A DNA stretch of 64,000 nucleotides from Colwellia sp. M166 (lineage in GTDB: Bacteria > Pseudomonadota > Gammaproteobacteria > Enterobacterales > Alteromonadaceae): positions 1,550,001-1,614,000 of the forward strand of contig NZ_CP040755.1 in the NCBI RefSeq assembly GCF_024585285.1. Direction: 5' to 3'. The position numbers and the translations under genes were made by a program. Positions 1 through 8,993 of this stretch are shown in pieces. Every line of letters begins with the position of its first letter. Positions within the stretch are counted from its first letter, which is position 1. Under the pieces are notes generated by a model. It was given only the letters and a program-made list of their open reading frames with translations. It ran no database searches and was not told the DNA's origin.

Positions 1-1503
1 AAATCCTTTTAGTCGCTTCAATTCAGACCGCTGAGCATTCTTGTTTTGCTCAATTTGAACACTCTCAATATCCTGCTTTTCTAAACAAGTTACTTGAGTC
101 TCTATATGTTGTATAGCTGTCGTGCCATCTTCTAGCGCGGCATGTAAACTATTCCACCATGTTACATTTAAGTGTGACATATCAGCTAACTTAAAAGGCG
201 CTAACTTGTTATTAGAGAAAAAGTTTAAACAAGTAGATAATACCTGATGTAATTCTTGTAGTTTTTGAAACACTGTTTGCTCAAGTTGCTTTATGGTCGC
301 TTGCAATAGGGCTAAATGTTGAAGCTTGACTAACTCCTCTCCGGCATAAGTAAAAGGATTAACTGTTACTTCAGTTAATGGAGTTAAACATGCAGGACAT
401 TTATCAGGGCTATTCGGCTGTACTTGAGTTACGGCTTCAAATAGTTGTTGGAAAGATACTTGTTGACTTGCTTTTGCTATCTCTTCACTTTTTTGAGTAT
501 GCTCATTCAGACTGCTTATCAACGTCTGTTTAATTGCGGTTAGGTTAGCCACAGTTAGGTTACTTTTTTGAGGAATAGGCTTCTGCAACTCAGCTTCTAA
601 TAAAGGTACGTGCCCTTGCTTTTCTTCTGTGCCATTAAGCTCAGACATCATTGTAAGTAAAGTACAGCCTTCTCTATAGCGAGATGCTAATGAAGCTTCA
701 TCATCCTTTGCTTGTTCAACGATACCTTGATTAAGTTTAATTTGTTGTTCAGCCCCTTGGAGTTTAAGCCGTTTTTGAGCAAGTGTTTTTGCTTTTACAC
801 CTTCTAAATCTATATATCGCCCATCAATTTCAGGAGAGAAATTCTTTACAAACTCATTAAATGCATCAAGGCCAAATAGTGTTGATATTAGTTCTGACTG
901 TTTGGCCGGAGCTTGCGCAGCAATACGCGAAAAGCTATCTATTCTATTTTTTTCAACGAAGCAAAATCGATAAAGAGCATCATTAGATTTGATACTGACA
1001 TCAGCGCCATCATCATCAATTCCGATCAATTTGGGTGGTGCGAATTTATTGGTGTGTGCATTTTTTAAATAAGCTTCAACATCTCTAAAACGCTTACTTT
1101 CAGCTTCTGCTACTGAGCCTAACAAGGCGTATTCTAATGCTTCACAGAAACTAGACTTCCCCGTACCGTTTGGCCCAAAGATAAGCACTAACAGACTTTT
1201 TAGGTCAAAAGTTTCTTCACGGCTAAATCCCCTAAATGAGTCAACCGATAACTCTTTGAGTAGAGCAAAAGAGGCTACATCTGACTCAACTTCTTCAAGG
1301 TTAGTTGGAATATCTTTGCTTAAACTAGCCCACTCTTTTTGAGCAAGCTTTGCGACATGTTTAACCCGTTGCCCTTGATGAGTAACTAATGGAACAATTT
1401 CTTCAAGGTGTTTTAGTACCAAGTTAGCGAATTTATGAACTGATGCACTAGATGGAGTTGAAAGTAAAGTTTGAAGAAAACGTTGAAATTCAGACTGGAT
1501 CAT
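1..1503 (-). CDS. Rad50/SMC-like AAA ATPase, N-terminal part (runs off window)
   Basis: I translated this open frame by hand. It starts at ATG 1503 and stays open for 501 codons to the window edge, so the C-terminal half is missing. About 100 residues with no recognisable motif come first. A Walker A follows (GPNGTGKSS, about residues 109-117) inside a typical RecF/SMC head fold (FRGF...LLVLIFGPNGTGKSSFCEAL). After a long glutamine- and lysine-rich stretch of coiled-coil character comes CPAC (about residue 368), like the Rad50 zinc hook, and then more coiled coil. The Walker B and signature motifs should lie beyond the edge. Such ATPases occur in DNA repair and in several phage-defence systems; which applies here cannot be told. 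It lies beyond the terminator of the RHS operon and is probably a separate unit. Confidence 0.8.
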   Translation of the reverse strand, partial: MIQSEFQRFLQTLLSTPSSASVHKFANLVLKHLEEIVPLVTHQGQRVKHVAKLAQKEWASLSKDIPTNLEEVESDVASFALLKELSVDSFRGFSREETFDLKSLLVLIFGPNGTGKSSFCEALEYALLGSVAEAESKRFRDVEAYLKNAHTNKFAPPKLIGIDDDGADVSIKSNDALYRFCFVEKNRIDSFSRIAAQAPAKQSELISTLFGLDAFNEFVKNFSPEIDGRYIDLEGVKAKTLAQKRLKLQGAEQQIKLNQGIVEQAKDDEASLASRYREGCTLLTMMSELNGTEEKQGHVPLLEAELQKPIPQKSNLTVANLTAIKQTLISSLNEHTQKSEEIAKASQQVSFQQLFEAVTQVQPNSPDKCPACLTPLTEVTVNPFTYAGEELVKLQHLALLQATIKQLEQTVFQKLQELHQVLSTCLNFFSNNKLAPFKLADMSHLNVTWWNSLHAALEDGTTAIQHIETQVTCLEKQDIESVQIEQNKNAQRSELKRLKGF

Positions 1504-1655
1504 ATCTTCCCTTATATTTGATAAATTGTCAGATTGCACAGCAGAGTCTTAACCTAACGATAATGTCCTTTGTAAATCCGATATCAAAGTTATCAGTTTA
1601 AAAAACGTAAGTAAATCAATACGCGACCTAATGCTAATTGGTTTGATTTTGCACA

Positions 1656-1682
1656 ATAAAAAGCCCCGGCTAGCGAGGCTTT
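1656..1682 (-). terminator. Rho-independent terminator of the RHS operon
   Basis: Read on the minus strand, AAAGCCTCG, a short loop and CGGGGCTTT form a stem that runs into a T-rich tail. It lies about 35 bases past the stop of the small lipoprotein gene, the last gene of the RHS operon. Confidence 0.8.
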
Positions 1683-1716
1683 GGATTCAAATAAAAATAT
1701 TAAAGCACATTTAAAA

Positions 1717-2169
1717 TTACATATTGGTGTTTTCTAATTTAAATACTGCTATATCCAAACCACCGTTTTCTAATAAATGATTAACCTTAAATTCGATTAA
1801 GTGAATATAACTTTGACGAGAATTTGGATCGAGTTCTGAAACATGAAAATAGTAACTATTTTCAAAAAGAACACTATCACTTCCATAAACCCCAATTATT
1901 TTAAACTTAGAGTTTGGGGGGATCTCATTTCTGAATACAACCTCAGGGCCAGAAAAGTTAGGTTTAGGTACAATAAACACATAATCTACCACTTTATTTC
2001 TCAGCGAACCAAAGGTAACTCCTAAAGCCTCCAATTCAACAACAGCCTTAATATGTGATCCAATTAAGTGCTGAAATTGATCTTCTTCACTGTATTTTTT
2101 ATATTTCTCAGGTGAACAAGCTGATAATAAAAAAATAATGCATAGAGTTGAAACTATATTTATCTTCAT
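1717..2169 (-). CDS. Small lipoprotein coupled to RHS gene; candidate immunity protein
   Basis: A 150-residue protein that I do not recognise. It has a lipoprotein signal peptide (hydrophobic stretch ending in the lipobox LLSAC, Cys18), so the mature protein should be anchored to a membrane facing the periplasm. The rest looks like a compact, beta-rich soluble domain. Its ATG overlaps the stop codon of the upstream RHS gene by four bases (ATGA), which implies translational coupling, and a terminator follows. A small gene directly after an RHS gene with a variable C-terminus is the usual place for an immunity gene. The lipoprotein signal would suit protection against a toxin acting in the periplasm or envelope. 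That role is inferred from position only. Confidence 0.8.
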   Translation of the reverse strand: MKINIVSTLCIIFLLSACSPEKYKKYSEEDQFQHLIGSHIKAVVELEALGVTFGSLRNKVVDYVFIVPKPNFSGPEVVFRNEIPPNSKFKIIGVYGSDSVLFENSYYFHVSELDPNSRQSYIHLIEFKVNHLLENGGLDIAVFKLENTNM

Positions 2170-5100
2170 TCTTGTTGTGCCTCACACTGTTGAACGCTAT
2201 GAGTATAATTATCATTTTGTAAAAGTTTTTCGATAGATATCGTAGTTTCTTCAAAGACAGCTAAAGGATAAGCTAAAGGCATCGTAATAGGGTTTAGAAT
2301 ATAGTCAATTGACCATTCTGGTAATGCCGTCCAATTTTTTTCCATGTAACCAACCATTGAATCATGGCGATGCCCGAATGTGTGACCAGCAGGTATATAA
2401 TTGTCTATAAAGCCAGTTATTCCTTTACCTGGCTCAAAGCCTGTTGCACCTTTTCTTCCAACAGAATAAGGATGATTTGAGGGCTTAAACCAATCAAGAC
2501 CATACGGATCAAATCTCATGATCGGATTACCACCAACATACCCATAAGTATTTATCCCACCTGCTAAACCAATTGGATCTGACTGAATATAGCGCCCCAA
2601 TTCAGGATCGTAATCCCTAAAGTAGTTGTAATAAGAACTTTTTTCTTCATCCCAATATTGCCCAGGAAGTCGAGAATTATATACTACGGCCAAACCATCA
2701 CCATCAAAGTCATCATTTACTATTGCTTTTCCAAACGGTGCATAACTTGCCTGCCACACTTTTTTAGCACTCTCATCTGTTAAAGCTACAGGTGCACCCA
2801 AATGATTAGTATGAATAAAGTAGTCATCTGAAGTAAGTATAGCTTCACCATCTAGAGGCTTAATTTTGATTGCATCAGCTATTACATTACCATTAGCATC
2901 ATTACTTAATGCAATACTAGATTCTGCATCTAATGTGTAACTTCCTAATAGCTGCCAAGAACTACCTGTCTTAGATTGGTCAACACGAATGATATCCTGA
3001 CCTAATGCATGATTGATGGAAAAAGGTGCATTGCTGGCATTTTTACGCTTCTTCACCCAACGAGCATAAACTTGATATTGACCTCGAACTACATTAAGTA
3101 TTGGCCAAACAACAGAGTTTTCTCCATTACCTTTAGGTGACTTTAAATAACCAATTCCTTTAAATTTCTTTTTTCCTTTCTTTTTTCTTTTAGTCACTAA
3201 CTTCCATTCTCCATCAACCGTTACATTTTCATCATTGTCATCAATAATAATCTTACCAGACGAAAACTTACCTTGATGAAACGTCAATCGATTACCGTTT
3301 AAATATACATATTCAGTCGTTATATTTGTGCCAATATCGATTTCATAAATTAGCTGCCCATAATGGTCATATACATAATGAATATCAACATCAACACTTT
3401 TCTTTTGTATACGCTGGCCTAAGGCATTGTAAAGATAATTATATGTCCCAAAAGCAGTTATCACTGACGACAATCGATTAGCTAAATTATAAGTAAATAA
3501 GTCACTTCCTTTTTGAGCTAGATTACCGTTATTATCATAAGTTAATGTTTCACTATTTAACGTCGTTAGTTTTGTATTTTCATAACTATAATTGTCAAGT
3601 TCACCATCAACTTGTTTACTAACCCTATTATCTGTTTCATCATACGTAAACTGACTATTAGTTAGGTTCTTTGTTACATCGGTAAGTCGATGCTTAAGGT
3701 CATAGGTTAACGTTAGGCTATTAGCTACCTCTAAATTATTTGTGATTAAATCAATATTCCCACCACTATCATAAGAGTATGTATAGTCAACCACGTCAGT
3801 CACTTGTCTACTTGTTAAAAAATACCCCATATCAAAAGTATTAGTGAGTAGTTTACCATTACCGTATGTTAATGACTTAACAGCCCCTTGAGGTAAATAA
3901 TTTATACTATCTGCTAATGTAAGTGATTCTCCTTGATAAAAGCTATCGACTTTGACTATCTGACCAATAGTGTTATACGTATAAATAATTTCCCGACCAC
4001 TTGGGTATACTACTTTTGTTAGTAACCCATTATTATAATTGTACGAAACACTATAATGGTGACCTTCAATAGCTATTGTTGTTTTCGTGGTTTCACCAAA
4101 CTCATTATAATAATAATTGATTGAATCATTAAGTTGCACAATTGATGTTAATTTACCAATGCCGTAGCGTCCTGATTGACTATTATCATAATTAAACGTG
4201 ACATCTTCCTCACTCCCTGCATTGTTTACTGACACAAGCCTATTTAATGCATCATAAGCAAATTGAGTAATTATTCCCCGAGCATCTGTTCTACTTAGTA
4301 CATTACCAACTTCATCATTGGTAAATTGAGTAGTGCCTGTGGCTAGACTCACCAATTGCTCGTTATCGCCTTTAAAATCTGGAGAATATTGTGTAGGATT
4401 TTGAGCTGCATCTGTTACTGAAATTAGAGCGTCGTTAACATCGTAGGTTAAAATGGTTTGACCCAATAATACATCAGTTACCTTTATTAAACGATTTAGT
4501 TCATCAAAATCGTTAGTGGTTGAGTTACTCCCCATAGAATAGCTAGTTAAATTAGACATTGTGTCATAATTATATGTCCGATTTAGATACCCCGCGGTGT
4601 CAGTAAGCTTTCTTCCAAGCTCATCAAAAGAAGAACTGAAACTCCCTACAACCTCACCAACAGAGTTGAGATATTGGGTGTTTGTTATATTACCCTTAGT
4701 ATTATAGGTGTAATTAATAGACTCATTCGCACTATTAACTATCTGAGATATTCGACGGGAATCATCATACATAAAAGTTAAAATATCCCCCAAAGGCAGT
4801 GTACTAGAGGTTAACAAACCATACTCATTGTATTGATAAGTTATAGAGCGACTTCCTCTCGTTGTTGAAATTACTTGTCCTCGACTATTATATTGAAGCT
4901 CAGTGGTTATATTATTTGAATCAATAATAGTTCGAGGTTTACCTTTGCTTGTGTAATTACTAAAGGTAGTTTCTTGACCCAATGCATTCGTTATTTTACT
5001 CAAGTTGTTTTGGACATCATAAGTAAACGACGTAATATCTGACACGTCGACACGTTTTCCGTTAATAGTAGATATAAGCGAATCACTTGTATATGTGAAG

Positions 5101-5174
5101 GACTCTTCTGTTGCAGATGCATTAGACAGAAGAGTTATACATGTAATAAATAAAGTTAACTTTGAAAAGTTCAT
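2166..5174 (-). CDS. RHS/YD-repeat protein, C-terminal half with variable tail
   Basis: A 1002-residue secreted protein. It begins with a signal peptide (MNFSKLTLFITCITLLSNASA) and enters YD repeats at once (FTYTSDSL, FTYDVQNNLSKITN and so on), which fill residues 25-660. An insert of about residues 680-810, with a lysine-rich patch, resembles a carbohydrate-binding or beta-sandwich domain. The conserved RHS core ends near DPIGLAGGINTYGYVGGNPI, followed by DPYGL. The last 110 residues (about 893-1002) form a distinct tail with H-T-F-G-H-R-H-D near residue 932, probably the variable effector domain; I cannot assign an activity. Normally these repeats follow a DUF6531-like N-terminal region in one polypeptide; here that region is encoded by the separate gene 24 bases upstream. 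Confidence 0.88.
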   Translation of the reverse strand: MNFSKLTLFITCITLLSNASATEESFTYTSDSLISTINGKRVDVSDITSFTYDVQNNLSKITNALGQETTFSNYTSKGKPRTIIDSNNITTELQYNSRGQVISTTRGSRSITYQYNEYGLLTSSTLPLGDILTFMYDDSRRISQIVNSANESINYTYNTKGNITNTQYLNSVGEVVGSFSSSFDELGRKLTDTAGYLNRTYNYDTMSNLTSYSMGSNSTTNDFDELNRLIKVTDVLLGQTILTYDVNDALISVTDAAQNPTQYSPDFKGDNEQLVSLATGTTQFTNDEVGNVLSRTDARGIITQFAYDALNRLVSVNNAGSEEDVTFNYDNSQSGRYGIGKLTSIVQLNDSINYYYNEFGETTKTTIAIEGHHYSVSYNYNNGLLTKVVYPSGREIIYTYNTIGQIVKVDSFYQGESLTLADSINYLPQGAVKSLTYGNGKLLTNTFDMGYFLTSRQVTDVVDYTYSYDSGGNIDLITNNLEVANSLTLTYDLKHRLTDVTKNLTNSQFTYDETDNRVSKQVDGELDNYSYENTKLTTLNSETLTYDNNGNLAQKGSDLFTYNLANRLSSVITAFGTYNYLYNALGQRIQKKSVDVDIHYVYDHYGQLIYEIDIGTNITTEYVYLNGNRLTFHQGKFSSGKIIIDDNDENVTVDGEWKLVTKRKKKGKKKFKGIGYLKSPKGNGENSVVWPILNVVRGQYQVYARWVKKRKNASNAPFSINHALGQDIIRVDQSKTGSSWQLLGSYTLDAESSIALSNDANGNVIADAIKIKPLDGEAILTSDDYFIHTNHLGAPVALTDESAKKVWQASYAPFGKAIVNDDFDGDGLAVVYNSRLPGQYWDEEKSSYYNYFRDYDPELGRYIQSDPIGLAGGINTYGYVGGNPIMRFDPYGLDWFKPSNHPYSVGRKGATGFEPGKGITGFIDNYIPAGHTFGHRHDSMVGYMEKNWTALPEWSIDYILNPITMPLAYPLAVFEETTISIEKLLQNDNYTHSVQQCEAQQE

Positions 5175-5198
5175 AATATCTAATTCCCTGATAATTAA

Positions 5199-7295
5199 TT
5201 AAAACTGTATATTCGTTGGTACAATTTCTTTCTTTAACACCATTCCTTTGCTGTCATAAGTATAGTTAACCGTTGTTTTAGGTGTAGTAATTGTTAGTGG
5301 CAAACCTAAGGTTTTATCCCACAAGGTAGAAGTAGTTCGTTCATTTGCTGTACCTGAGGCTTCTGTTCTCCCTACCTCCCATCCTTCTGAGTCTCTTTGG
5401 TAGGTGGTTATTATTCCACGAGAGTCAGTTTGTGACATAAGGAAACCTTTGGTGTTGTATCCATAACTCGTATTTGATGAGACACAATTTGTAGATGCTA
5501 CACCATCAACTGAAGATATTTTAAAGCGGTCATTAATATTGATATAATTATATATTGTTTCTTTACCCAGAGAATTGGTTACGGTTGTCTGTAAGCTGCC
5601 GTAATTAAACGTTTCAAAATCTCCTGAGTTGCCGACTTTACTTTGGGTCACTCTTCCTTTGGAATCATACGTAATATTATTAATTACATACCCGTTTTCA
5701 ACAGCCTGTGTTAGTCCTTGGGTTGAGTATATGTAGGTTTTACTTTGACCATTTGTGTTTGTAACTGATGTTAAGTTGTCACTTATGTATTGATAGGTTA
5801 TCGTTTCACCATCAGAAGTACTAATAGTAGATACGTTGCCATTGATATCAAAGCTAGCAACGTACAGTAAATTACTTTCTGAATCTAAAATGCTATTTTT
5901 TAAAGGTTCATATGTGTAATTTAGACTACTACCATCTCTATGCGTTTTAGAAAGCAGCTTTCCGAAACTATCATACTTTTCAATTGAAGCACCTGATAAA
6001 TTAACAAAGTAAAAGCCACCTACATTTGTCAACTCAACTCGTGTTGCTATATCGGGAATATAAACACCTGCATTATCAGTAAAACTAATAATTTTCCCAT
6101 CACCTTGAACAACTTTAATCTTATCTACATCAAATTTTAAATGTTTTTCAAACTCAAACGACCATTCATTTGTAAAACTATTATAATGCCGAACAATTTG
6201 ATAGCTTCTCCCAAAATTATAAAACTCAGCATCGACATGACGAAGATATTTGTTACCCGAGCGTATATTCACAGGGTGTTCTGTCATTGGACACTCATAT
6301 CCAAGTTCCTCTTCTAACTCCACGGGATCATCTTCTAAAATAATGAAACTATGTTGTGTTGATGAATATGAGACTCCATTTTTAACTAGTTCAGCAGTGA
6401 TTATAATTTGTTTATCACCAGAGAATTTTTCATTATCCTCACTATTACCTGTCAGAAATTGTCGAGGTAAATCAACCTTATTAGAATATAAACTAGCGTC
6501 AATGGTCGAGGTGAAACTGCCAACACCACTTATGGAAACTCCCTCTTCAGTAAGATGAGTTGCATCGTTTAAATTATATCTAATGACGAATCCAGTATCT
6601 GTAGCTATGTTCAAAGACAGTGTCAATTCAAATGATTCTCCTTCCAAAACTTCTGTAGAACCAGAAAAAGATAGTATAGGAATTTCTTCGTCATCTTCAA
6701 TTACAACAGTTGTATTGTAATTTGACAAAATATTTTCCCACCCAGGAGATCCGCTCTCACCGATATACTCTAATTGCTCTTCTCTGTTGCCACTAAAGTA
6801 GTTATTTTGAGGGGTTTGCATTTTAAGGATAGTTGGTGATGTTAAGTGAGCATAGCTACCATAATCGCTATCAGCACCAGATATTATATCTAAAACCTGT
6901 TCATTTATATTATCAACTTTTAATCCTGGCCTTCCACAATCACCTGTCACACGAGAGCTTGAGCTAAAAGTAAGATCTAATACATCACCTTCAGAAATAA
7001 TTTCTAATTCTTCTGGTGTATTTGTATACCAATCTACTTGCCTACAAACAGCAGCAAAAGGCCCTCCTCCTTGAGAACAATAATAATTGTCTCCCTGTTG
7101 CTCTAGGCTTACTTCTTCAGGGTCAAGTCCTGGATCAACATCTTTACATGCCTGCAAAGCTGAACCAGCAGTGGCTTGCGCCCCACTGCCATAAATATAA
7201 TCCCACGCAATCCAAGTATTCGCCTCAGATCTTAAAGGTGTCACCAACAACAATAAAGAAAAGTTGATTAGCAGGAGTTTTTTTATTGCTTTCAT
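5199..7295 (-). CDS. RHS/YD-repeat protein, N-terminal half
   Basis: The first gene of the RHS operon, 698 residues from the chosen start. ATG 7295 is preferred over ATG 7304 because AAGGA lies eight bases before it but directly abuts the earlier ATG. Order: signal peptide (KAIKKLLLINFSLLLLVTPL...SEA), a cysteine-containing N-terminal region, a Calx-beta-like domain (about 205-330, ending ILEDDP), then an entry segment of DUF6531 type (CPMTEHPVNIRSGNKYL, HYNSFTNEWSFEFE) and several YD repeats. It stops after KKEIVPTNIQF, in the middle of what is usually one continuous repeat shell. The downstream gene continues that shell after a new signal peptide. The two products may pair outside the cytoplasm. 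Confidence 0.88.
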   Translation of the reverse strand: MKAIKKLLLINFSLLLLVTPLRSEANTWIAWDYIYGSGAQATAGSALQACKDVDPGLDPEEVSLEQQGDNYYCSQGGGPFAAVCRQVDWYTNTPEELEIISEGDVLDLTFSSSSRVTGDCGRPGLKVDNINEQVLDIISGADSDYGSYAHLTSPTILKMQTPQNNYFSGNREEQLEYIGESGSPGWENILSNYNTTVVIEDDEEIPILSFSGSTEVLEGESFELTLSLNIATDTGFVIRYNLNDATHLTEEGVSISGVGSFTSTIDASLYSNKVDLPRQFLTGNSEDNEKFSGDKQIIITAELVKNGVSYSSTQHSFIILEDDPVELEEELGYECPMTEHPVNIRSGNKYLRHVDAEFYNFGRSYQIVRHYNSFTNEWSFEFEKHLKFDVDKIKVVQGDGKIISFTDNAGVYIPDIATRVELTNVGGFYFVNLSGASIEKYDSFGKLLSKTHRDGSSLNYTYEPLKNSILDSESNLLYVASFDINGNVSTISTSDGETITYQYISDNLTSVTNTNGQSKTYIYSTQGLTQAVENGYVINNITYDSKGRVTQSKVGNSGDFETFNYGSLQTTVTNSLGKETIYNYININDRFKISSVDGVASTNCVSSNTSYGYNTKGFLMSQTDSRGIITTYQRDSEGWEVGRTEASGTANERTTSTLWDKTLGLPLTITTPKTTVNYTYDSKGMVLKKEIVPTNIQF

Positions 7296-7304
7296 AACAA
7301 TCAT

Positions 7305-7636
7305 CCTTGATTTTTATTAACGTCCATATTTACATAGTAAAAATAGACAATCATTTTAATTAATCAAGTTTGTATAAAATTTATTTTTACTGAGTTAACC
7401 AGAGCCAAATCACTCAAAATTTATCAATCAGACACATGTCCGTTCGGTAACCCCCCTCACTCCATCATGGACCTCCGCATCAATAAAAATTAACACATTG
7501 AAATATAAAGACATTCTAAAAATTCAAACGTTCGTTTAAGCTATGTTGTTAAAGTTGAGGTTTTGCTATTTACAAGGAGACTTTTGTGTTTACAATACCT
7601 TAGCTCATAAGCAATCAAATTATTTTGAGGTCAATC
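7305..7636. other. Intergenic region between divergent RHS operon and recombinase
   Basis: About 330 AT-rich bases that should hold the promoters of the RHS operon (minus) and of the recombinase gene (plus). I see no convincing promoter pair, attachment site or repeat. A ribosome binding site (TGAGG, 7626-7630) lies six bases before the recombinase ATG. Confidence 0.4.
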
Positions 7637-8431
7637 ATGAGCTATCAATTCAATGCACAACCTATCGAAAACACTCCCCTCGCCTATTCATACATTCGCT
7701 TTTCTACACCTGATCAACTTGACGGTGATTCACAGCGTAGACAGCTTGAATTGTCGATGAATTACTGTGAGAAAAACAACTTAAAGCTTGATGAATCAAC
7801 CACGATTAAAGACCTTGGATTGTCGGCCTTTCATGGTACGCATATTAAAGAAGGTTTCTTAGGTCACTTTCTTGAAGCCATCAAAACAGGCGAAGTACAG
7901 CGTGGCTCTACCCTACTCATTGAAGACTTTGACCGTTTAAGTAGACAAGAGCCGCTTGATGCTCAGGACATTGTTCGCCAGATTCTCAAAGAAGATATCA
8001 CTATTGTTACGTTATCTAATGAAATGGTGTATTCATGGGAACGAGTGAATCGTGACCCCGGACTCATCTATACGATGACAGCGGCTATTATTCTTGCTCA
8101 TGAAGAATCACGTAAAAAGCAGGAGCGGTTAAAAGCGGCATGGGTTAATAAACGTAATATTAGCGAAAGTAAAATACTTACCGCCATGTGCCCTTCTTGG
8201 CTCACTGTCAATAAAGAAGCTAATGAGTTTATAGTATGCCCAACGAGAGCCGCATTATTAAATCGTATTTTTGATTTATACAATGATGGGCTTGGTCAAT
8301 TGGCAATAGCTAAAATGCTAAATAGTGAAAGTATTAAACCGCCACGCTCACAACATTGGAGTTCATCTAGTATTGCAGGACTTATAATCTTGGTCATCAT
8401 CACTACACTCTGTTTTAAGGGACAATGTTGA
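7637..8431 (+). CDS. Serine recombinase, C-terminally truncated
   Basis: Start chosen at ATG 7637, which has TGAGG six bases upstream; an in-frame TTG at 7625 is less likely. The resolvase-type catalytic domain is complete (about residues 16-165), with YSYIRFSTPDQ carrying the likely nucleophile Ser23, plus DFDRLSR and the long E helix (MTAAIILAHEESRKKQERLKAAW). The DNA-binding 'Recombinase' domain starts (RIFDLYNDGLGQLAIAKMLN...HWSSSSIAGL) but the frame then enters unrelated hydrophobic residues and stops at 264 residues. Relatives continue for 200 or more residues. It is therefore probably a 3'-truncated remnant of an integrated element and unlikely to act as an integrase, although the catalytic half is intact. 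Confidence 0.82.
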   Translation: MSYQFNAQPIENTPLAYSYIRFSTPDQLDGDSQRRQLELSMNYCEKNNLKLDESTTIKDLGLSAFHGTHIKEGFLGHFLEAIKTGEVQRGSTLLIEDFDRLSRQEPLDAQDIVRQILKEDITIVTLSNEMVYSWERVNRDPGLIYTMTAAIILAHEESRKKQERLKAAWVNKRNISESKILTAMCPSWLTVNKEANEFIVCPTRAALLNRIFDLYNDGLGQLAIAKMLNSESIKPPRSQHWSSSSIAGLIILVIITTLCFKGQC

Positions 8432-8594
8432 CCAAACTTACCTTCAAAGAATGTCCTAAAGTGATCATACAATGAAAAATGAAGGTCTGAGGGTAATTTA
8501 AAAACTGGGTTTATACTTCATTGATTTCATTGATATTTTTAACTTTTCCCAAAATGAACATACGATAGGCTTTTTAGCCAAAAACACCAGAAAC

Positions 8595-8634
8595 GAAAAA
8601 AGGGTAATAACATCAACCTGTTATTACCCTTTTT
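8595..8634. terminator. Bidirectional terminator after fdx
   Basis: A long perfect hairpin: AAAGGGTAATAACA and TGTTATTACCCTTT around a six-base loop, with A-runs before and T-runs after, so it can work on both strands. It ends the isc operon coming from the right and would also stop reading from the recombinase remnant on the left. Confidence 0.85.
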
Positions 8635-8653
8635 AATGTTCAAAAAATTTGTC

Positions 8654-8989
8654 CTATCGCTCACTAACCATGTTAACCGTGTACTTAGGAATCTCTACCA
8701 CTAGGTCTTCATCGCCAACCAAGGCTTGACAACCAAGGCGAGAATCGGGTTCTAAGCCCCAAGCTTTATCAAGCATGTCGTCTTCTAACTCGTCACTTTC
8801 AGCGATAGAATCAAAGCCTTCACGAATGATCATATGGCAAGTCGTGCATGCACAAACTTTTTCACAGGCGTGTTCAACACCAATGTCGTTTTTAAGTGCT
8901 ACATCTAAAACACTTTCGCCTTTTTCGGCTTGTACTACTGCACCGTCAGGGCAAAGATCTTCATTGGGTAAAAATATAATTTGTGGCAT
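8654..8989 (-). CDS. fdx: ISC-type [2Fe-2S] ferredoxin
   Basis: Adrenodoxin-type ferredoxin of 111 residues, the usual length. It supplies electrons for iron-sulphur cluster assembly on IscU. The cluster ligands are Cys42, Cys48, Cys51 and Cys87 (ACEKVCACTTC...LGCQAL), with an additional Cys46. It is the last gene of the isc operon, four bases after hscA, and is followed directly by a terminator. The small iscX gene that often follows fdx in gammaproteobacteria is not present. Confidence 0.97.
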   Translation of the reverse strand: MPQIIFLPNEDLCPDGAVVQAEKGESVLDVALKNDIGVEHACEKVCACTTCHMIIREGFDSIAESDELEDDMLDKAWGLEPDSRLGCQALVGDEDLVVEIPKYTVNMVSER

Positions 8990-8993
8990 TTAA

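Noticed and set aside
5175..5198. RHS split as a simple frameshift or sequencing error
   Set aside because: The downstream half starts with a complete signal peptide and its own ribosome site, which a frameshift would not create. A check of reads is still listed as a test.
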